Positions 9,368 to 17,225 of a stretch of DNA of 64,000 nucleotides are shown in pieces. The position numbers were made by a program, and so were the translations under genes. The stretch comes from Halomonas ramblicola. Lineage in GTDB: Bacteria > Pseudomonadota > Gammaproteobacteria > Pseudomonadales > Halomonadaceae. How positions within the stretch are numbered: position 1 is the first letter of the stretch; each line of letters starts with the position of its first letter. The notes under the pieces are model-generated. The model worked only from the letters and a program-made list of their open reading frames with translations. It was not told where the DNA came from and searched no databases. The stretch covers positions 377,138 to 441,137 of the forward strand of contig NZ_JAUFPL010000017.1 in the NCBI RefSeq assembly GCF_030409215.1, given 5' to 3'.

Positions 9368-10378
9368 TCAGGCCCGGCCCCATCCCGGCACCCCTTCGCG
9401 GATGCGCCTCGAGAAGTCCGGATCGCCATCGGCCCGCCTCGCCCGTTCGGTGATGTCCCCCAGCCGTCTCAGCTCGACCAGCGAATGCCCCGGTACCAGC
9501 CCCCCGTGGTCGCGCACATAGCTCGGCAGCAGGCCGGTGAGAAGCAGGCGATGATCCACCGGCAGGCCGCCGATGATGCGACGCATCAGGGCGAACACCT
9601 GGGTGGTGCAATTGGCGGTGATGGTGTGATAGAAGCGCGGCTCCCGCTCCAGGCGGTTGGCCTCCTCCACCAGGGCCAGCAGCAGGGCCAGGCGCTCGCG
9701 CTTGCCCAGCAGGACTCGATAGAGGGTCACCGACTCGCCGCGCACATTGCTGCGCAGGCGCACTAGGTCACGCTCGTCGGCGGCGATGATCGCCAGCTCG
9801 AAGCGCTTGAAGAAGCCGCCCAGCTCGGAGAAGGGCTCGTGGCGTTCGCGCCGCACCTCCACCGAGAAGGCCACGAACTCCCCGATGCCGCCGCGCGCAT
9901 CGGCGAAGCCGAAGGAGAGCAGCACATGGGCGATGCCGGGACGCCCCCAGCGGGAGACGAAGAGGTCCAGGGACGCCAGCCGCGACAGGTCGTACTCGCG
10001 CGCCTCCCAGGCGATCCGCGCCCGGTCGCGGGTCTGCCAGTCGAAGCAACGCACCCGATCCAGCACCAGCCGGTCCCCGAGGCGCCGCCCGGTGGCCTGA
10101 TGGGCGACGTCGTCGGCCCAGTCCAGGTCGCGGGCGGGACGGATCCGTCGCCACCAGGCCAGTAGCGCCAGCATCGCGGTCGCCATGCCGGCCGCCGGCA
10201 CCGCACGCGTTCCCTGCCAATACAGCCACAGCAGGCCGGTCCCGGCCAGCAGCCAGGCCAGGGCGGCCAGGCGGCGGCCGGGCCGCGACACGGGCAGCCG
10301 ATACAGCAACGCCAGGCTCCCCCAGAGGGTACTCAGGCCCAGGGCCAGGCGCATGACGAGGTCGAGGGCAAACGGCAT
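9368..10378 (-). CDS. DUF4105-domain membrane protein
   Basis: This 336-residue protein starts at ATG 10378 behind AGGGAG. It has three hydrophobic N-terminal segments (about residues 5-28, 35-55 and 58-77) and a large soluble domain with WGRPGIAHVLLSFGFADARG and YHTITANCTTQVFALMR, the His/Asn-Cys pattern of the DUF4105 (Lnb N-terminal periplasmic) domain, which resembles papain-like NlpC-type proteins. Function is unknown; exported thiol hydrolase or acyltransferase activity is a guess from the conserved Cys and His. It follows the TRAP/deacylase operon by 64 bases but need not belong to it. Confidence 0.7.
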   Translation of the reverse strand: MPFALDLVMRLALGLSTLWGSLALLYRLPVSRPGRRLAALAWLLAGTGLLWLYWQGTRAVPAAGMATAMLALLAWWRRIRPARDLDWADDVAHQATGRRLGDRLVLDRVRCFDWQTRDRARIAWEAREYDLSRLASLDLFVSRWGRPGIAHVLLSFGFADARGGIGEFVAFSVEVRRERHEPFSELGGFFKRFELAIIAADERDLVRLRSNVRGESVTLYRVLLGKRERLALLLALVEEANRLEREPRFYHTITANCTTQVFALMRRIIGGLPVDHRLLLTGLLPSYVRDHGGLVPGHSLVELRRLGDITERARRADGDPDFSRRIREGVPGWGRA

Positions 10379-10442
10379 GGGCGAACTCCCTTCGGCCTGC
10401 CGCCAGGCTAGCACGCAGCGTCGTCCCCCGCTCTCAACGCTG

Positions 10443-11393
10443 TCACCATACCTTCCCGGGGCCCTCCAACTGCTCCCACACTTCGACGGCCGCGGCCAGG
10501 TCCTCCAGTGAGGCCCCCACCGACTTGAACAGGGTAATCGCCTCCGCCGAGGAGCGTCCGGCCTTCTCGCCGCGCAGCAGCTCGGCCAGCTCGGCACGGA
10601 TGGCGTCGAAGGTGAAGGCCCCCTCATCGATGGCCTGCAGGATATCGCCGGCCTCCCCTTTCGCCCCGGCGTAGGTATCCACGAACACCTCGCTGCGCAC
10701 CAGGCAGTCGGCGTCGGTCTCGCGCATGCTGGGGCGGAAGGCGCCGATCAGGTCCAGGTGGGTGCCGGGCGCGAGCCACTCGCCGCGAATCAGCGGCTCG
10801 CTGGAGAGGGTCACACAGCTGACGATATCCGCCTCGCGGGTGGCCGTCGCCAGGTCGGTGACCGGCGCGGCGTCGAAGCGCCCGGCATAGTCGGCGGCCA
10901 ACCGCTCGGCCTTCTCCGGATGGCGGCCCCAGATGCGCACGCGACGGATGGGACGCACCGCCGCATGCGCCTCGATGATCATGGGCGCCAGCTTGCCGGT
11001 GCCCACCACCAGCAGGGTCTCGGCGTCCCGGCGGGCCAGCTCGCGGGCGGCCAGGGCGGAGGCCGCCGCGGTACGCCGACGCGTCAGCTCGCTGCCGTCG
11101 AGGCAGGCCAGCGGCCGGCCGTGCCGACCCTCGCTCAACAGGTAGACCCCGGCGATCGCCGGCACGCCGTGCTCGGCGTTCTGGGGGAAGACGTTGACCA
11201 TCTTCACCCCGATGTAGCCGGCCCGTTCCCAGGCCGGCATCAGCAGCATGGTGGCCTCGCCGTCGGGACGATGCATGGCATGGTGATGGCGCGGCGGCGA
11301 TTCCACCCCCTTGCGGAAGGTCGTCGCCAGGCGCTCCACCAGCGCTTCCCAGGGCAGCGAGGCCGCCACCTCCTCGGCCGTGATCACTCGCAT
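10443..11393 (-). CDS. Ornithine cyclodeaminase/mu-crystallin family protein
   Basis: The 316-residue protein has the OCD/mu-crystallin fold: an N-terminal MRVITAEEVAASL, substrate-side K in GYIGVKMVNVFPQN, and a Rossmann NAD site beginning LLVVGTGKLAPMIIEAHAAV. Family members deaminate ornithine to proline, reduce cyclic ketimines, or act as alanine or 2,3-diaminopropionate-type dehydrogenases. A homologue called EutC belongs to ectoine utilisation operons. It is the last gene of the M20-TRAP-amidohydrolase cluster, which suggests it handles the free amino acid or diamine released by the two hydrolases. A tiny open frame with a strong ribosome site overlaps its start (see 11383-11463). Confidence 0.82.
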   Translation of the reverse strand: MRVITAEEVAASLPWEALVERLATTFRKGVESPPRHHHAMHRPDGEATMLLMPAWERAGYIGVKMVNVFPQNAEHGVPAIAGVYLLSEGRHGRPLACLDGSELTRRRTAAASALAARELARRDAETLLVVGTGKLAPMIIEAHAAVRPIRRVRIWGRHPEKAERLAADYAGRFDAAPVTDLATATREADIVSCVTLSSEPLIRGEWLAPGTHLDLIGAFRPSMRETDADCLVRSEVFVDTYAGAKGEAGDILQAIDEGAFTFDAIRAELAELLRGEKAGRSSAEAITLFKSVGASLEDLAAAVEVWEQLEGPGKVW

Positions 11394-11463
11394 CTCAGGC
11401 CTCCGGTAGCGCCGCGGGTGGCTGGGCTCATGCGAGCCTTGCTGTCGTGGTAGCGGATACTCA
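11383..11463 (-). CDS. Possible 26-residue leader peptide or gene remnant
   Basis: ATG at 11463 is preceded by a near-perfect ribosome site (GAGGAGAG, 4-5 bases upstream) and reads 26 codons (MSIRYHDSKARMSPATRG...) to a TGA at 11385-11383. This overlaps the start of the cyclodeaminase gene by 11 bases in another frame. The strong ribosome site compared with the weak one of the downstream gene suggests translational coupling. It could also be the leftover start of a deleted gene. I do not recognise the peptide. Confidence 0.4.
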
Positions 11464-11520
11464 TGTCTCTCTCCTCGGAGCGGCGCCGACCTCGGCCCGC
11501 CGGGTTCGGGATGACGGGCG

Positions 11521-12555
11521 TCAGGCGGCGCCGTAGCCCTTCAGGAAGGCCGCCAAGTTGGCTCCCAGGTGTTCGGTGGGATAGCCCCCTTCCTGCACGA
11601 TCACCGTGGGCAGGTCGATGGCCGCCAGGCGGCGGCCCAGGGTGACGAAGTCGTCGGTCTCCAGTGCCAGTCCCGCCAGGGGATCGGCGTGGTGGGCATC
11701 CAGCCCCAGGGCCACCACCAGGGCCCCGGGCCGGAAGGCCTCGAGCTGGGTGATGAGACTCTCCAACGCCGCCATGAAGGCGCCGCCGTCACTGCCCAGC
11801 GGCAGCGGGGCATTGCGGTTGGCGCCCCGTCCATCGCCGTCGCCCGTCTCGTCGGCGCCGCCCCAGAAGAAGGGGTAGAAGTCCGCCGGGTCGGCGTGCA
11901 GCGAGCCGGTCCAGACGTCGCCGCGGGCATAGAAGATGTCCTGGGTGCCATTGCCATGGTGCAGGTCCACGTCGAGGATCGCCACCCGGGCATGATGCTC
12001 GCGCAGTACGCTGGCGGCCAGCGCCGAGTTGTTGAGGAAGCAGAAGCCGCCGGCGCGCTCCGGCCCGGCATGATGCCCGGGCGGCCGGCACAGCGCGTAG
12101 GCGCTGCGCTCGCCCCCCACCACACTCTCCGCAGCCGCCTCGGCGGTGGCGGCGCTGGCCAGGATGCCGGCGAAGCTCTCCGCGGTCATCGGGCAGGCCA
12201 TGTCATGCATGTGCCAACCCACCTGGCCCACCGGGTGGCGCGGATAGTGATGGCCGCCGCCGCAGGGGTGGACGTTGGGCGCCACGATCTCGGCGGCATC
12301 CGGTAGCGCCCGCCAGCGGGCGTGGATGGTCTCCAGGAACTCGAGGTAGCGAGCGGCATGGATCCGCGCCAGCCGATCGCGCAGCAGCGGACCGTCGCTG
12401 GCGATGGGCACGCTCAGCGACAGGCCGCCGTCGGCCAGCCCCCGGGCCAGCAGCTCGGCGCGCACCGGCCCCTCGGGAGAGTCCACCGGCCTGCCGCGCA
12501 GCAGGAAGCTGGGCGGCGCATGGCGTTCCTGGTCGGGGTGGTAGTAGAGCTTCAT
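11521..12555 (-). CDS. Histone-deacetylase-fold amidohydrolase (acetylpolyamine amidohydrolase-like)
   Basis: The 344-residue protein carries all core motifs of the class II HDAC/acetylpolyamine amidohydrolase family: active-site PPGHHAGPERAGGFCFLNN, zinc ligands in DVDLHHGNGTQDIF and ALGLDAHHADPLAGL, and the glycine-rich EGGYPTEHLGANLAAFL. In bacteria these enzymes remove acetyl groups from small acetylated amines such as N-acetylputrescine or N-acetylcadaverine. The gene starts 12 bases after dctM stops and so is cotranscribed with the TRAP transporter, pointing to an imported acetylated amine as substrate. The actual substrate is not visible. Confidence 0.88.
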   Translation of the reverse strand: MKLYYHPDQERHAPPSFLLRGRPVDSPEGPVRAELLARGLADGGLSLSVPIASDGPLLRDRLARIHAARYLEFLETIHARWRALPDAAEIVAPNVHPCGGGHHYPRHPVGQVGWHMHDMACPMTAESFAGILASAATAEAAAESVVGGERSAYALCRPPGHHAGPERAGGFCFLNNSALAASVLREHHARVAILDVDLHHGNGTQDIFYARGDVWTGSLHADPADFYPFFWGGADETGDGDGRGANRNAPLPLGSDGGAFMAALESLITQLEAFRPGALVVALGLDAHHADPLAGLALETDDFVTLGRRLAAIDLPTVIVQEGGYPTEHLGANLAAFLKGYGAA

Positions 12556-12567
12556 GGTCGTCCTCGT

Positions 12568-13845
12568 TCAGCCCAGCAGCGAGGGAATCCAGGTGGAGAG
12601 CGCCGGGAAGGCGGCCAGCAGCAGGATCACCACCAGGAAGGCCACATAGAACGGCAACGAGGCGAGGATCGCCCGTTCGTAGGGCACCTGGGCGATGCGT
12701 GCCGCGGTCATCAGGGTCATGCCCACCGGCGGGGTGACGTTGGAGATGTTGAGCACCACGATCATCAGGATCGCGAAGTGCAGCGGATCGAAACCCAGCT
12801 GGATCATCGCCGGCACCAGCACCGGGGCCACCACCACCAGCGCCGGCAGCACGTCCATCACCGTGCCGATCAGGATCAGCAGCAGGCAGACCGCCATCAG
12901 CTGCAGGAAGGCCGAATCGCTGAAGGTGGTGATCAGGCCCGCCGCCTCCCGGGCGATGCCCGAACGGGTCACGAACCAGCCCAGCACCGCCGAGGTGGCC
13001 AGCAGGAAGAACACCACCCCCGAGAAGCGCACCGTCACCACCAGGGAGTGCCACACCTTGCGCCAGGTGAGATTGCGATAGAAGACCACGCCGATGACGA
13101 TGGCATAGACGGCAGCGAAGCCCGAGGCCTCGGTGATGGTGGTCAGCCCCGAGAGGATGCCGCCGAGGATGATCAGCGGCACGATCATCGCCGGCAGCGC
13201 AAGGAAGAACGACATCACCGCGACCCTGAACGGCGTCGGCGCCTGCTTGGGATAGCCGCGTCGCCAGGCCAGGAAGAGGCTCACCGCCAGCAGGGCGCCG
13301 GCCATCAGCAGCCCGGGGATAATGCCCCCGGCGAAGAGGTCGATCACCGAGATGTCGCGCAGCAGGGTCGCATAGACCACCATCACCACGCTGGGCGGGA
13401 TGATCGGGCCGATGATCGACGAGCAGGCGGTGATCGCCGCGGCGTACTCGGCGTCATAGCCCTGCTTCTTCATCTCGGGGATCATGATCTTGCCGATGGC
13501 CACGGTATCGGTGATCGCCGCGCCGGTGAGCCCGGCGAAGAATACCGACACCGAGACGTTGACATGGGAAAGCGCCCCGCGCACCCGGCCGAACATGGCG
13601 TTGTTGAAGGCGATCAGCCTGTGGGTCAGGCCGCCCTGGTTCATCAGTTCGGCGGTGAAGATGAAGTAGGGCACGGCGATCAGCAGGAAACCGGAAACGC
13701 CGGAGAACATGCGATCGGCGATGATGCCGAGCATGCGCTCGCCGCCCATGGCATAGCCGCCGGCCAGGCCGGACAGCGCCATGACCACCGCCACCGGGGC
13801 GCCGATCAGCAGCAGGACGACGAAGACGACGATGGCGGGCGTCAT
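12568..13845 (-). CDS. TRAP transporter large permease subunit (DctM type)
   Basis: The 425-residue membrane protein has about twelve segments and the DctM signatures GERMLGIIADRMFSGVSGFL, FFAGLTGAAITDTVAIGKIM and IIGPIIPPSVVMVVYA. It is the channel-forming subunit of a sodium-driven tripartite importer, working with the small permease (13842-14387, overlapping by 4 bases) and the binding protein (14464-15537). The set is complete and in canonical order P-Q-M. Confidence 0.94.
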   Translation of the reverse strand: MTPAIVVFVVLLLIGAPVAVVMALSGLAGGYAMGGERMLGIIADRMFSGVSGFLLIAVPYFIFTAELMNQGGLTHRLIAFNNAMFGRVRGALSHVNVSVSVFFAGLTGAAITDTVAIGKIMIPEMKKQGYDAEYAAAITACSSIIGPIIPPSVVMVVYATLLRDISVIDLFAGGIIPGLLMAGALLAVSLFLAWRRGYPKQAPTPFRVAVMSFFLALPAMIVPLIILGGILSGLTTITEASGFAAVYAIVIGVVFYRNLTWRKVWHSLVVTVRFSGVVFFLLATSAVLGWFVTRSGIAREAAGLITTFSDSAFLQLMAVCLLLILIGTVMDVLPALVVVAPVLVPAMIQLGFDPLHFAILMIVVLNISNVTPPVGMTLMTAARIAQVPYERAILASLPFYVAFLVVILLLAAFPALSTWIPSLLG

Positions 13846-14387
13846 GGGCGCTCCTCCGCATCCACGGTCTCGATCAGCTCGTCGATGGCCGACTGGTCAT
13901 CGATGAAGTGTTCCAGCAGGTCGAAGCCCTGCACCAGGTGGAGCAGGATGATGGCGCCGCTGATCGGCACCACGATGGCGGTGAACTTGCCCGGGACCTG
14001 GATGCGGTCGGAGACCATATAGACCTGGGAGGCCCCCAGGAAGTAGTCCCAGCCGTACCACAGCAGCAGTGCCCCGAACAGCGCGATCACCGCCAGGCAG
14101 GCGCCGGCGGCAAGATGCAGCAGGAACCGCGGCAGGCTGCGCACCAGCAGCGTCATGGCCACGTGCTCGCCGTAGCGCAGCGAGATGGTCATGGACAGGA
14201 AGCCGATCCACGGCAGAAAGAGCCGGGCCAGGGAGTAGGTCCAGCTCAGGGTGCTGCCGGTGGCCAGCTTGTAGAGGAAGGCCGTGAAGGAGATGCCCAG
14301 CATGATCAGCACACAGGCCACGCAGGTCACGATTGCCACCCGATTGACCGCATCGCTCAGGCGGCGCAGGGGCTGCAGGAAGCGCAT
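13842..14387 (-). CDS. TRAP transporter small permease subunit (DctQ type)
   Basis: The 181-residue protein has four membrane helices, with the DctQ hallmark LARLFLPWIGFLSMTISLRYGEH around residues 53-75 (W-I-G core). It scaffolds the large permease and docks the binding protein. Its end overlaps the dctM start by ATGA, indicating coupled translation. A hairpin separates it from dctP. Confidence 0.92.
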   Translation of the reverse strand: MRFLQPLRRLSDAVNRVAIVTCVACVLIMLGISFTAFLYKLATGSTLSWTYSLARLFLPWIGFLSMTISLRYGEHVAMTLLVRSLPRFLLHLAAGACLAVIALFGALLLWYGWDYFLGASQVYMVSDRIQVPGKFTAIVVPISGAIILLHLVQGFDLLEHFIDDQSAIDELIETVDAEERP

Positions 14388-14408
14388 CGGCTAACCTCGC
14401 GGGCGTCG

Positions 14409-14435
14409 GCGACCGGCCGGGAGCCGCCCGGTCGC
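14409..14435. promoter_or_regulatory. Hairpin between dctP and dctQ
   Basis: GCGACCGG (14409-14416) pairs perfectly with CCGGTCGC (14428-14435) in the short gap between the binding-protein and permease genes. Such hairpins commonly protect the upstream mRNA or attenuate, so that the binding protein is made in excess. That role is inferred. Confidence 0.45.
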
Positions 14436-14463
14436 GTGTCGAAGGAAGGGGGCCGACGCCGCC

Positions 14464-15537
14464 TCAGCGGCCGTAGACCGCCACATCGGACTCGGCGACT
14501 GACTCGCCAACCCGCTCCACCTCGGCCAGGAAGGCGTCGACGTCCTCCGCGGCGATGCCGAAGTCCTCGACGATCCACTCCCGCCATGCCGGCCGTGCGA
14601 TCTCCGCCATGCGGGCCCGCTCCTCGGGCGGCATGATGTGGCATGCCTCGAAGCGCTCGCAGGACTCCTCCCAGCCGGCGGTGGCCAGGGCGCCGGACAT
14701 GCCGTGGCTCAGCGCGATGGCCTCGCGGGCCGAGGTGACGATCGCCGCCTGCTGCTCCTCGGTGAGCTCCTGGAACCAGGCTTCGCTGACCAGCCAGGCG
14801 GCACTGTTGTAGACGTGGCCGGTGAGGGTGGTGTAGTCGGTCACCTCGTCGAAGTTGAAGGTGGTGTTGAGCACCGGCGCATTGAACTGGCCATCGGCCA
14901 GGCCGGTCTCCAGGGCGGTCACCAGCTCGCCCCAGGGCAGCGGCGTGGCCGAGGCCCCCAGCGCCTTCATGATCGCCACGTGGCCGGGGTTCTCCTCGGT
15001 GCGGATGTTGAGCCCCTCGAGGTCCTCGACGGTCTCGATCAGCCGCTCGTTGTTGGTGAAGGCCACGAAGCCGCCGCCGTCGTCGAAGGTGCCGAGGTAG
15101 CGCATGTCGGCCTCCTCGATGGTCCCCGACATAAAGTCGGCGAACCACTCGCTGTCGAAGAAGGCCCAGGCCTGGCGCCAGTTGTCGAACAGGAAGGGCG
15201 CGGTCATCAGCTGGTAGTCGTCGTAGAAGGAGGACATGGCCCCGGTGGTGATGATGGTGGACTGCAGGGTCCGGCCACCCTGCACCTCGGAGGCCGTCTC
15301 CACCTCGGACCCCAGCTGGCCGCCACCGAAGATGTTCACCGTCACCTCGCCGCCGGTGCGCGTCTCGACCAGGTTCTTGAAGTGCACCAGTGCCGGGTAG
15401 ACCTCGTTGTTGGTCATGTCCTCGGGCAGCAATGTAGAGATGGCCATCTCGGTGGACTGCGCCTGCGCCTGGGCGGCGGCCATGGCCAGGGGTAGCGCCG
15501 CCACGGCGGCCAGGCGGGGGAAGGTCGTCTTGTGCAT
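14464..15537 (-). CDS. TRAP transporter substrate-binding protein (DctP family)
   Basis: This 357-residue periplasmic protein has a signal peptide (residues 1-27, ...AAAQAQAQS), then the DctP domain: MAISTLLPEDMTNNEVYPAL, GGQLGSEVETASEVQGG, and TEENPGHVAIMKALGASATP, where the conserved R/N-P region lines the ligand site. The start is ATG 15537 rather than the upstream 15648, because the signal peptide begins there. Ligands of this family are usually carboxylates, and here the adjacent amidohydrolases suggest an N-acyl amino acid or related compound. Directly downstream of the M20 hydrolase gene. Confidence 0.92.
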   Translation of the reverse strand: MHKTTFPRLAAVAALPLAMAAAQAQAQSTEMAISTLLPEDMTNNEVYPALVHFKNLVETRTGGEVTVNIFGGGQLGSEVETASEVQGGRTLQSTIITTGAMSSFYDDYQLMTAPFLFDNWRQAWAFFDSEWFADFMSGTIEEADMRYLGTFDDGGGFVAFTNNERLIETVEDLEGLNIRTEENPGHVAIMKALGASATPLPWGELVTALETGLADGQFNAPVLNTTFNFDEVTDYTTLTGHVYNSAAWLVSEAWFQELTEEQQAAIVTSAREAIALSHGMSGALATAGWEESCERFEACHIMPPEERARMAEIARPAWREWIVEDFGIAAEDVDAFLAEVERVGESVAESDVAVYGR

Positions 15538-15663
15538 CACGCTTGCCTCTTTATCACTTGTCGTTGTCTGGCTCGAGGGAACGGCGGCACACAGGTACCA
15601 CCCTGCCCTGAGCCTAGGACGAAAGCGCCGGGCCCGCTTGCCTGCCACGGCGTGGAGCGCAAC

Positions 15664-16926
15664 TCAAGCGCTGTCACGCCAGCGGCACAGGAAGAGCGCA
15701 TAGGCCTTGAGCACGTGGCGGATCGAGGCGATGTCGACCCGCTCGTCGATGCCGTGGATGCGCTCGGCCACCGGCCCGTAGCAGGTGCCGGCCACCCCGG
15801 CCACGTGGAAGGCGCGCAGGTCGGTGGTGCAGGTGGAGAGGTAGGGCTCGATCGGCTTGCCGGTCAGCGCCCGATGGCAGTCGCCGAGCAGGGCGATGCC
15901 GGGGCTGTCGAGGTCCACCAGGTGGCCCTCGGAGCGGAAGCCGGGGAAGTCCACCCGCGGTGGCCCCCCGGGCAGCCCCTGCTCGGCATGGGCGCGCCGC
16001 ACGCCATCGCGCAGCCGCTGCATGATCGTCGCCGGGGAGACGCCCGGGGCGAAGCCGAGCCGGCCCTCGACGATGGCGTGGGCCGGCACGCTGGAGGCCC
16101 AGTTGCCGCCCTCGAGGCGCCCGACGTTGAGGTTGAAGGGATGCGCGTGACTATCGTAGGGGGCCGTGCGCTCAGCGTTGAGCTCCTCCTCCAGGGCCTT
16201 GAGTGCCGGCAGCAGCCGCAGCATGGTGTCGATAGCGTCGCTGCCTGCGGCGGTGTCCAGCACATGGGCCGGCACCCCGTCGACGCGAATACGGAAGCGC
16301 ACCACGCCCACCTGGCCGGTGTAGAGCCGCGCGCCGAAGGGCTCGGGAATCAGCACGAAGTCGCCGTGGTGGCCGCGCTGGATGCAGGCCAGGGCGCCGT
16401 TGCCGCTGCACTCCTCCTCGATCACCGTCTGCAGGGTGAGCGGGAAGTCGAGGGCGACACCGGCCTCGCGTACCGCGGCCACCGCCATCACCATGGCGGC
16501 GATGCCCGCCTTCATGTCGCCGGCGCCGCGGCCGTAGAGCCAACCGTCCTCCTCCCAGGGCTCCCAGGGGGGCCGCGTCCAGGTGTCGATGGGCTCCGCC
16601 GGTACCACGTCGAGGTGGCCGTTGAACACCAGGTGAGGGCCGCCGGCGTCGCGGTTGAGGGCCGACACCAGGTTGTAGCGGCCCGCACAGGGCCAGTCCA
16701 CCGGGGCGTGGCAGGGGTGAGCGGCGAGCCCGGGGTCGTCCAGGGGCACCCGCTCCACCGGCAGCTCCAGTCGCTCGAACCAGCGCTGCATGGTCGCCAG
16801 CACCCCGGCCTCCTCGCCCAGCACGCTGTACTCGGCCACCAGCTCCCGGAGCAGATCCAGGGTGCGGTCGAACAGGGCATCGCAACGCTCCAGTACTCGT
16901 TGCTCATGGTCGCGTAGCATCATCAT
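15664..16926 (-). CDS. M20-family metallo-amidohydrolase (ArgE/DapE-like)
   Basis: The protein has the di-zinc M20 signatures HLDVVP, YGRGAGDMKAG (bridging Asp), TVIEEECSGNGAL (catalytic Glu and ligand) and a dimerisation domain with DSHAHPFNLNVGRLEGGNWASS. Family members hydrolyse N-acetylornithine, N-succinyl-diaminopimelate and other N-acyl amino acids. I use the ATG cluster at 16926 (420 residues). A GTG at 16962 with a GGAAGGGG site 4 bases upstream would add 12 residues and cannot be excluded. It heads the TRAP operon, giving it two chemically different deacylases. Confidence 0.85.
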   Translation of the reverse strand: MMMLRDHEQRVLERCDALFDRTLDLLRELVAEYSVLGEEAGVLATMQRWFERLELPVERVPLDDPGLAAHPCHAPVDWPCAGRYNLVSALNRDAGGPHLVFNGHLDVVPAEPIDTWTRPPWEPWEEDGWLYGRGAGDMKAGIAAMVMAVAAVREAGVALDFPLTLQTVIEEECSGNGALACIQRGHHGDFVLIPEPFGARLYTGQVGVVRFRIRVDGVPAHVLDTAAGSDAIDTMLRLLPALKALEEELNAERTAPYDSHAHPFNLNVGRLEGGNWASSVPAHAIVEGRLGFAPGVSPATIMQRLRDGVRRAHAEQGLPGGPPRVDFPGFRSEGHLVDLDSPGIALLGDCHRALTGKPIEPYLSTCTTDLRAFHVAGVAGTCYGPVAERIHGIDERVDIASIRHVLKAYALFLCRWRDSA

Positions 16927-17225
16927 CCGTCTCCGTGCCTGCCCGATGCGCCTCTCAATCACATGGCCCCTTCCATCCTGTCAGGGTAGTCGATGGCGCC
17001 GTGGGGAAACCTGACAACGCAAGGACAACCCATAGACGCACTAAGGTACTGGCCCCTTCACCGGGGATCTGAGCATGGGACGGGCCGGCGCTCCGGTCAG
17101 TTTAAACGCCCGTTGACGACGGCCGGCCTCTCGGCACGGGACGCCGCTATAGTGATTCATGCGGGGCATCGGTATAGACCCCTTCTGTTCGTTCCTTTTC
17201 ATGACGGATAGACAGAAGAGTCCCT

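Noticed and set aside
9181..9429. An 82-codon minus-strand frame
   Set aside because: No ribosome site or recognisable product, and it overlaps the end of the DUF4105 gene and a hairpin.
7501..9453. A 650-codon plus-strand frame opposite the antiporter-family gene
   Set aside because: The product is Gln/His/Arg-rich low complexity and opposes a clear membrane protein.
17113..17153. TTGACG and TATAGT upstream of the mrp operon
   Set aside because: The two hexamers are 29 bases apart, too far for a sigma-70 promoter; the true promoter was not identified.
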